Origin: Rhynchonema sp. JSB1_4
Taxonomy: Eukaryota > Nematoda > Chromadorea > Monhysterida > Xyalidae
Assembly: GCA_030248065.1 (NCBI GenBank)
Contig: JASAMV010001991.1
Coordinates: 1 to 64,000 of the forward strand
DNA: 64,000 nt
Reading direction: 5' to 3'
The translations under genes and the position numbers were made by a program. This document shows, one piece after another, positions 58,996 through 64,000 of this stretch; position 1 is the first letter of the stretch; each line of letters starts with the position of its first letter. The notes beneath the pieces are model-generated. The model ran no database searches. It was not told the origin of the DNA and worked only from the letters and a program-made list of their open reading frames with translations.

Positions 58996-60370
58996 ACCGT
59001 CTTCACAATGACCCGTTTTCCCCGTTTTCCCGGTTTCACGGTTTGTGTCTTCACAATGACCCGTTTTCCCGTTTTCCGTTTTCCCGGTTTCCCGTTTTCC
59101 CGTTTTCACGGTTGGTGTCTTCACAATGACCCGTTTTCCCGTTTTCCCGGTTTGGCCTAATTATTTTGCACCGGGAAAACGGAAAAACCCAATTAGAACC
59201 GGTTCTAATTTTGATCCGGTTTTGGTGCATTTGACGCGTGCATTAGATGCTAGGACATGTCCAATTGCAGTAGTTTGACTGTTTTGCGTGCCAATTATGT
59301 ACAGCAAGTATATTCATTATGTATACTTGCGTTCATTTCAGACAAATAAGCTTCGTGTAAGCTTACTTGTGTGTCTTTACTATTTGTTCACTTTTTAGCG
59401 AGTTAAAGCATGCTCGTGGATCAAAAGTGTCCAAGGTCAATAATACTCGCCATCCTATCTTCAACACTGTGTTTTGTTTTTCAAAGAAAATGGCTTCCAG
59501 CATGCGATCACGGCAAATCAGTTTGCACGCGGCAGTGTGTAAAAATGGAAAATACGCACCATAATGTTTCGTTATTTGTGTTTCGCACGTTTCACAAGCG
59601 CAAATCAATCGGGAAACTTGTAGGTGTCTCTGCAATTTATTGTCCATATCCTAATTTATTTCACAGTAGTCCTCTATGTAGGTATGTAATTTTTCTACTT
59701 CCAATGCAGGACAAGATGGACAAGGATCGGGAGAAACAGCAGAGTGCGTCGATGTCGTTCTGTATGGGCACGAGATCTGGACGCGGACACACGGGCATAT
59801 TTGAAGGCCCAATTCCAGATGATGGCGTATGAGGCTCGGAAGTCCAAACAGGCACCTCCTATTTCGCCACCCACCGCTCTCGGTGATGCTAGTCCAGCAG
59901 TGCAGTGGCAGTCTGGTGCCCTAGATTGATAACTTTAGCTCTTGCTCAAGCCATGTTTCTTGTCTTAGCTTTGCTCTTCAACAGAAGATTTCTGGAGGAT
60001 TGATCTGAATGTTAGGCTGTCCATATAAAAATCAGAGAAATTTTGCCATGTCTAGCTCTTTATATTCTTTTGTAGCAATTGTGAAACAATTTTGCTCATG
60101 TCTATCTCTTTATAATCTTGTTTTGGAACTGGTTGCTTGTACTGCTACAAGGTGCACCGGTCATAAACGTTGACCAAGTTAAACTCACCAAAGGTTTATT
60201 TGCGCATTATGCAAAAAACGTGAAAACGGGAAAACGTGTCATTGTGAAGACACATTTTATGAACCGGGAAAACGGAAAAACGGGAAACCGGATTTCATTG
60301 TGAAGACACCAATGAAGCAAACCGGGAAAACGGGAAACCGGGAAAACGGGTCATTGTGAAGACGGCCTAA
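58996..60370. mobile_element. Inner element with CCGTTTTCCC tandem termini and gene-like core
   Basis: The termini begin GGCCGTCTTCACAATGACCC and are built of short tandem repeats of CCGTTTTCCC and TTCACAATGACC, about 160 bp each, inverted relative to each other (58996-59155 and 60211-60370). The core (59160-60200) has ordinary host-like composition, including an intron-like stretch and an exon-like block at 59710-59929 after CCAATGCAG. This looks like a non-autonomous element carrying captured sequence. Confidence 0.65.
59710..59929 (+). pseudogene. Exon-like block captured inside the inner element
   Basis: Follows a good acceptor (TTCCAATGCAG). One plus frame reads DLDADTRAYLKAQFQMMAYE and ends SGALD before TGA at 59927; another plus frame is open to 59832. 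I cannot say which was used. No ATG or upstream exon is linked, so it is treated as a fragment. Family unknown. Confidence 0.35.
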
Positions 60371-60949
60371 CCCCCAAAATGACCATTTTTTGCGCTTTCA
60401 ACACCGATTTTGCTCGATTTTCCTCTTAAAAAATTGACCTTTTTTGAACAACCCCCCTGGGTATCCGAGATTTTTTATTTTAGGGAGTAACCCCCCTGGT
60501 ATCCGAGATTTTTCATTTTGAGTATCCGGTATCCGAAAATTTTGGATTTTGGGTATCCGGTATCCTGACTTTTTGATTTCCCAACGACACCACTGGTACT
60601 ATTCGTTTTGAGCTGTTTCAACAAAACAAATTGACTCCTGGGTCTAGGTTCCTTAGAAATTCACAGTCAAACTTTCAGCAGTTTATTTCTTCCGATCATG
60701 CAAAATATTATTTTTAATGACCACTATTAGACGAGCAGACAACACCAAATATTAACATAATTACATGAGCAATAAATATAATGAAAAAAGGAGAGAGATA
60801 AAACGAAACATCAGGTTATGGTCTGAAAACAGGTAATTTGATGTAGCATGCTTGGGAAAGCGACTATTCATTGCGTTCCAATTTTGTTGAACTTCTAAAA
60901 GCACGCAAATAGCATTAAAACGCATGACCAGGCAAAAAACACCTAAAAT

Positions 60950-61035
60950 CGGCGTTTTTTTATTCAAAGTAGGGCTTGCACCTACTTTGGCCAGCTTGCA
61001 CCTAAAAATTGGGGGTTGCACCTAAGTTGCACCTA
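60950..61035. repeat. Cluster of TTAGGTGCAA palindromic motifs, right
   Basis: Contains GCTTGCACCTACTTTGG, CTTGCACCTAAAAATT, GTTGCACCTAAGTTGCACC in tandem. Matches the left cluster at 57298-57375. Confidence 0.6.
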
Positions 61036-61269
61036 GTAAAGTTTGAAAAAAAAACCCTGGCTCGGTGCAACACGCGAAATAATTCCTGATACCAGCTTTC
61101 CGTTGCCAAGGTTCCCCTTTAATTTCTAAAATAACTACTGTACAAAACTTTAGGTCAAGCGGAAGGTTGTCCATGTGTATGTGTCTGATCGTTTACGACG
61201 ATGAGGTTATTAAATGAACATGAGGTTTCAGTGTCGAGTGATAATGCGTCAGAAAGCAGACAATGTTCA

Positions 61270-62500
61270 TTAAAGAATTTTAATTTCCACAACACAAAGA
61301 ACAATAATCAATAGCCAAATTAAACCAAAGGCTAACACCAACCATTTGTTGCCAATAGGACTGTCTGGTTGTGACCTGCAGTCGATATTTGATCAAATCC
61401 GGACACGCGCGCATGTAGTACGACGCTGTGTCAAGCTGCAAAGATGCTGTTGTAGAAAATTTACACTGATCATAAAATTTGGTATACAAATAAGAAATAA
61501 TCAACGCGCACCACATGCGTGTAGTCAGTGTGCCGCTGTGCTCGGCCCTTACGCACGCGCAAATGTTGCAGCGGGATCCAGCGACCGTCACGTGACTGAC
61601 CGAAACCGTAACTGTCGGTAGATTTGCGCACAAGACCATCTGGAATGAGGGAATGATCCAACGATTGATTAGTGCCATTGTAAAAGAGTATATTGGTCGC
61701 GTAATGTCATATAAGAATCCATCCAAAATTTTTCCCGAAATTAAACATCATATGCACAACGGTAACCAACACATCAGCACAAAACTAATCTGAGTAAAAG
61801 ATGTGCTCATGTTCATAAAGTTCCTCGAATGACCAAGAATTCAAACCCAATGTACCCCCATTATCCTCAATCAATCGTTTATCCCAATTGACGTTTGACT
61901 GTGTGCGTCTGGCCAGGGCAATGTTGAACACAAAACCCTTCGAACGATCGCAGGGCACGTCGGTGGGAATTTGTGATGACTCGAGGTAGGGATGGGTCTG
62001 TGAGGTTGGATATAGCGTGAAAATTAATTAAAAAATTATTTAATTTTGATTTTCTACCCAAACCTGTGCGGCCATGATATAGTTGAATCCAATCTCGCGA
62101 TTTATACAATCCAACGGCAGCCATGTAACACCACTGGATGTGTGCTCACATGATGAAGGCAGGATCAGACTACAAGGTGATGGCACATATAAACAGTATT
62201 GTGGACTCGAAGACAAAGGTGATGGTTTGTGAGTTTCTTTTGGTGTTCATCTCGATAATTTCTGATCCCCGGCCAGCTGATTACAGGAAAACGTCATTCT
62301 CGATTGAAACATCAGCACACAACCTGCGAAAATCACTCGTGCGTGAATCTTTTGGTTCTTACAATGGAACTTCCAGCCGACCCAATACCCTGCTGACCGT
62401 TCAAATCTAGTGTCACTCATAAGCATCAGCATATTGGCGCAGTCCTCTTGTGTCACGTATGGTCCATTGACAGTGCTGTCCACTGCGAGGCGGTGGTCGT
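61270..62500 (-). CDS. Probable type I membrane protein gene, C-terminal exons
   Basis: Minus-strand blocks: about 62500-62340 (after AACATCAG; YVTQEDCANMLMLMSD), a block ending at 62064 (WLPLDCINREIGFNYIMAAQ before GTTTGG), one starting at 61997 after CCTCACAG (THPYLESSQIPTDVPCDRSK), one within about 61661-61490 (YGFGQSRDGRWIPLQHLRV), and a last exon 61375-61270 encoding a hydrophobic segment (WLVLAFGLIWLLIIVLCVV) and a four-residue tail. The 62064/61997 junction is a clean 66-bp intron; the others are not resolved in phase. The overall shape is an extracellular domain plus one C-terminal membrane span. A MITE fragment (61680-61735) lies within the locus. Family not recognised. Confidence 0.5.
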
Positions 62501-62593
62501 TGGCTGATGTTTCACATCGACTATTAGTAGATATGAGATTGGCACGTTGCTGTGACACGTACAGTTTGGCTGAGAGGGCTGTAAGAGCGGGAC

Positions 62594-64000
62594 TTAAAGG
62601 GCTCGGGACACAACCGAAGGAAGGGCAGCAGAGCGCAGTGTTATACATCGTTGGAAAGCACTGTGGCAGCATATGTCACGCACAAATATTAGGCTCCTCA
62701 GATATTCGCTATCTCTTGGTAGAGCGACTTTTCGTTCCAGAAAAAAGTGAATTTTTTCGCTACTTGAACGACCGGTGCAGAAACCCCAAATAAGTTGAAA
62801 GTCAAGTAACACGTGGATAGGATTACAACAGCTTCTGGATAACTTATCATGAGAACTTCAGTCGCTCAAAGCATTGCTTCACTCGGTGAGGGTGCGAAAT
62901 GTTCCAAAAATCGGCCACATTTTTCGAAAACACAAGTTTGTCTCTAAACTTTGAGGCTGCGCTTTGTGTTGCAGAAATGAAAATGCAATAGAAAAATAGA
63001 GCATTTTCGAAAGTGCCAGAAAATAAGGTTTTTAAATTTGGAAACACTTAGATAGCGGCGTGACAGGCCGAAAAAGACTTAAAAATTGCCACTAAACTGC
63101 ATAGTGGCATTCATTGACGGAAATGTGATGTAAATAAGCCACGTATTGCATTGCATTGGAAACGAGAAAGTCAGATAAACGCACAATCCAACAATCTAGA
63201 CCAGTTTCAAGACTTCAACCCCCATGGTCCGGCTGCTGCAGCCACGCCAGCCAGAATAAGATATTTGGCTATAAGTCGTTACTGTTAAAGATTATTGCAC
63301 ATTTGATAGCATCAAACGATGTAGCTTCAACGTAGCTATCGAATGATGTATAACATGTCCATACTATCTCTTACTATGGACAAGAAACGATCGAAATTCC
63401 GAAATCGCACACGGTGACGTGACGGTTCATTCCAGAATCGTCAAAAAAGCAATTTTTTAACCTCTGCCCTTAAGCGTAAGAATTTATTGGGGCTTGTTAT
63501 ATACCATTCGAAAGCTAATCCCGAGATACTTGTTTGGTGCTATCACATTTACAATAGCTGTTAACAATAAGCATTTATAGCTGAATATCATATTCAGGTT
63601 AGTATGGCTGCCCCGAGAGATCTGTAGACCTTGGGGTCTTTGGACCTTGATAGGTTGTTAAACCAGACGTTTCTCTTATTTTTTTGTTTCGAATCCGATA
63701 CAATATGTGGCCTTTATGTGTCACATTCTGGCGATGAATGTAACCACCTAATTTAGCGGCAATTTAATGGATTTTTAGGCCTGTCACGGAGCTAGCCATG
63801 AGTTAAAAAATTTAAAAACCTTATTTTCTGGTACTTTCGACGATGCTCTATTTCACCACTGCATTGTTATTTCCGCAGCTCTAAGCGTGGCCTCAAAATC
63901 TAGGGACAAACTTGTGTTCTCGAAAAATATGGCCGATTTTTGGAACGTTTCGCACCCTCACCGTGTGAAGCAATGCTTTGAGCGATTGAAGTTGTGATGG
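62594..64000. mobile_element. TTAA-flanked foldback element, family 1, copy 3 (cut by window end)
   Basis: Begins with TTAA at 62594-62597 and AGGGCTCGGGACACAACCG. It is colinear with the two full copies up to the window edge. It is the most diverged copy by eye (for example GAGGCTCCTCAGATATTCG where the others have GCTCCTTGGAGATTCG). Confidence 0.88.

Larger units (their letters stand above)
58818..60597. mobile_element. Nested element: outer CCAGTGGTGTCGTTGGG ends
   Basis: The outer ends CAGTGGTATCGTTGGGGGG and CCCAACGACACCACTGG are inverted, followed inward by repeated GGTATCCGGTATCCTGAC blocks at both sides. Inside sits a second element (58996-60370). Confidence 0.75.

Overview
This is a stretch of eukaryotic (metazoan) nuclear DNA. 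Genes are split by many introns. Most introns are short (about 40-120 bp) and end in T-rich CAG or TTTCAG acceptors. The gene content is animal-specific: a full paxillin, a Cys-loop receptor subunit, an ionotropic glutamate receptor-like channel and a Ly6/uPAR-type protein. The BEL/Pao element with a phlebovirus-type envelope and the intron style fit a nematode (perhaps an early-branching, Enoplea-like one), but this is inference; no rRNA or mitochondrial sequence is present to settle it.

Layout. 1-5.3 kb: a CCTGCAGGC-rich inverted repeat, then a complete ten-exon cation-type Cys-loop receptor gene on the minus strand, with MITE-like elements inside its introns. 6.4-8.5 kb: a seven-exon minus-strand gene for a multi-pass membrane protein with a very acidic segment. 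9.97-11.6 kb: a foldback element flanked by TTAA. 12.2-19.6 kb: an eleven-exon paxillin gene (minus). 20.7-21.3 kb: the first exons of another minus-strand membrane-protein gene. 22.8-23.8 kb: a second foldback family. 27.1-28.5 kb: an incompletely resolved plus-strand gene for a secreted protein, with two MITEs. 28.6-30.8 kb: a five-exon iGluR-like gene (minus). 31.5 kb: a tRNA-like sequence. 33.2-34.8 kb: another copy of the first foldback. 35.25-35.97 kb: a three-exon small secreted protein (plus). 36.3-37.2 kb: the 3' part of a non-LTR retrotransposon. 37.2-48.6 kb: an 11.4 kb BEL/Pao element with both LTRs, a Gag-protease-RT-RNase H-integrase-Env frame and antisense ORFs. 48.6-51 kb: an 11-unit satellite. 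51-64 kb: a decayed gene fragment, a Ly6 gene, two further partial genes and many nested MITEs, foldbacks and simple repeats, ending in a third copy of the 1.66 kb foldback cut by the window edge.

No operon-like coordination is visible; genes are independent. Neurotransmission/adhesion genes are interleaved with repeats, and at least ten non-autonomous elements sit inside introns. Gene models were built by eye from splice sites and reading-frame continuity. The Cys-loop receptor, paxillin, iGluR-like, acidic membrane protein and 167-residue secreted protein models all keep phase across every junction. The oddest signals are a 10-nt motif (TGATGTTTCA / TGAAACATCA) seen at least 15 times and mostly near genes, a G-free tract that breaks an otherwise single-frame retroelement ORF, antisense coding potential in that retroelement, and three unrelated TTAA-flanked snapback families.
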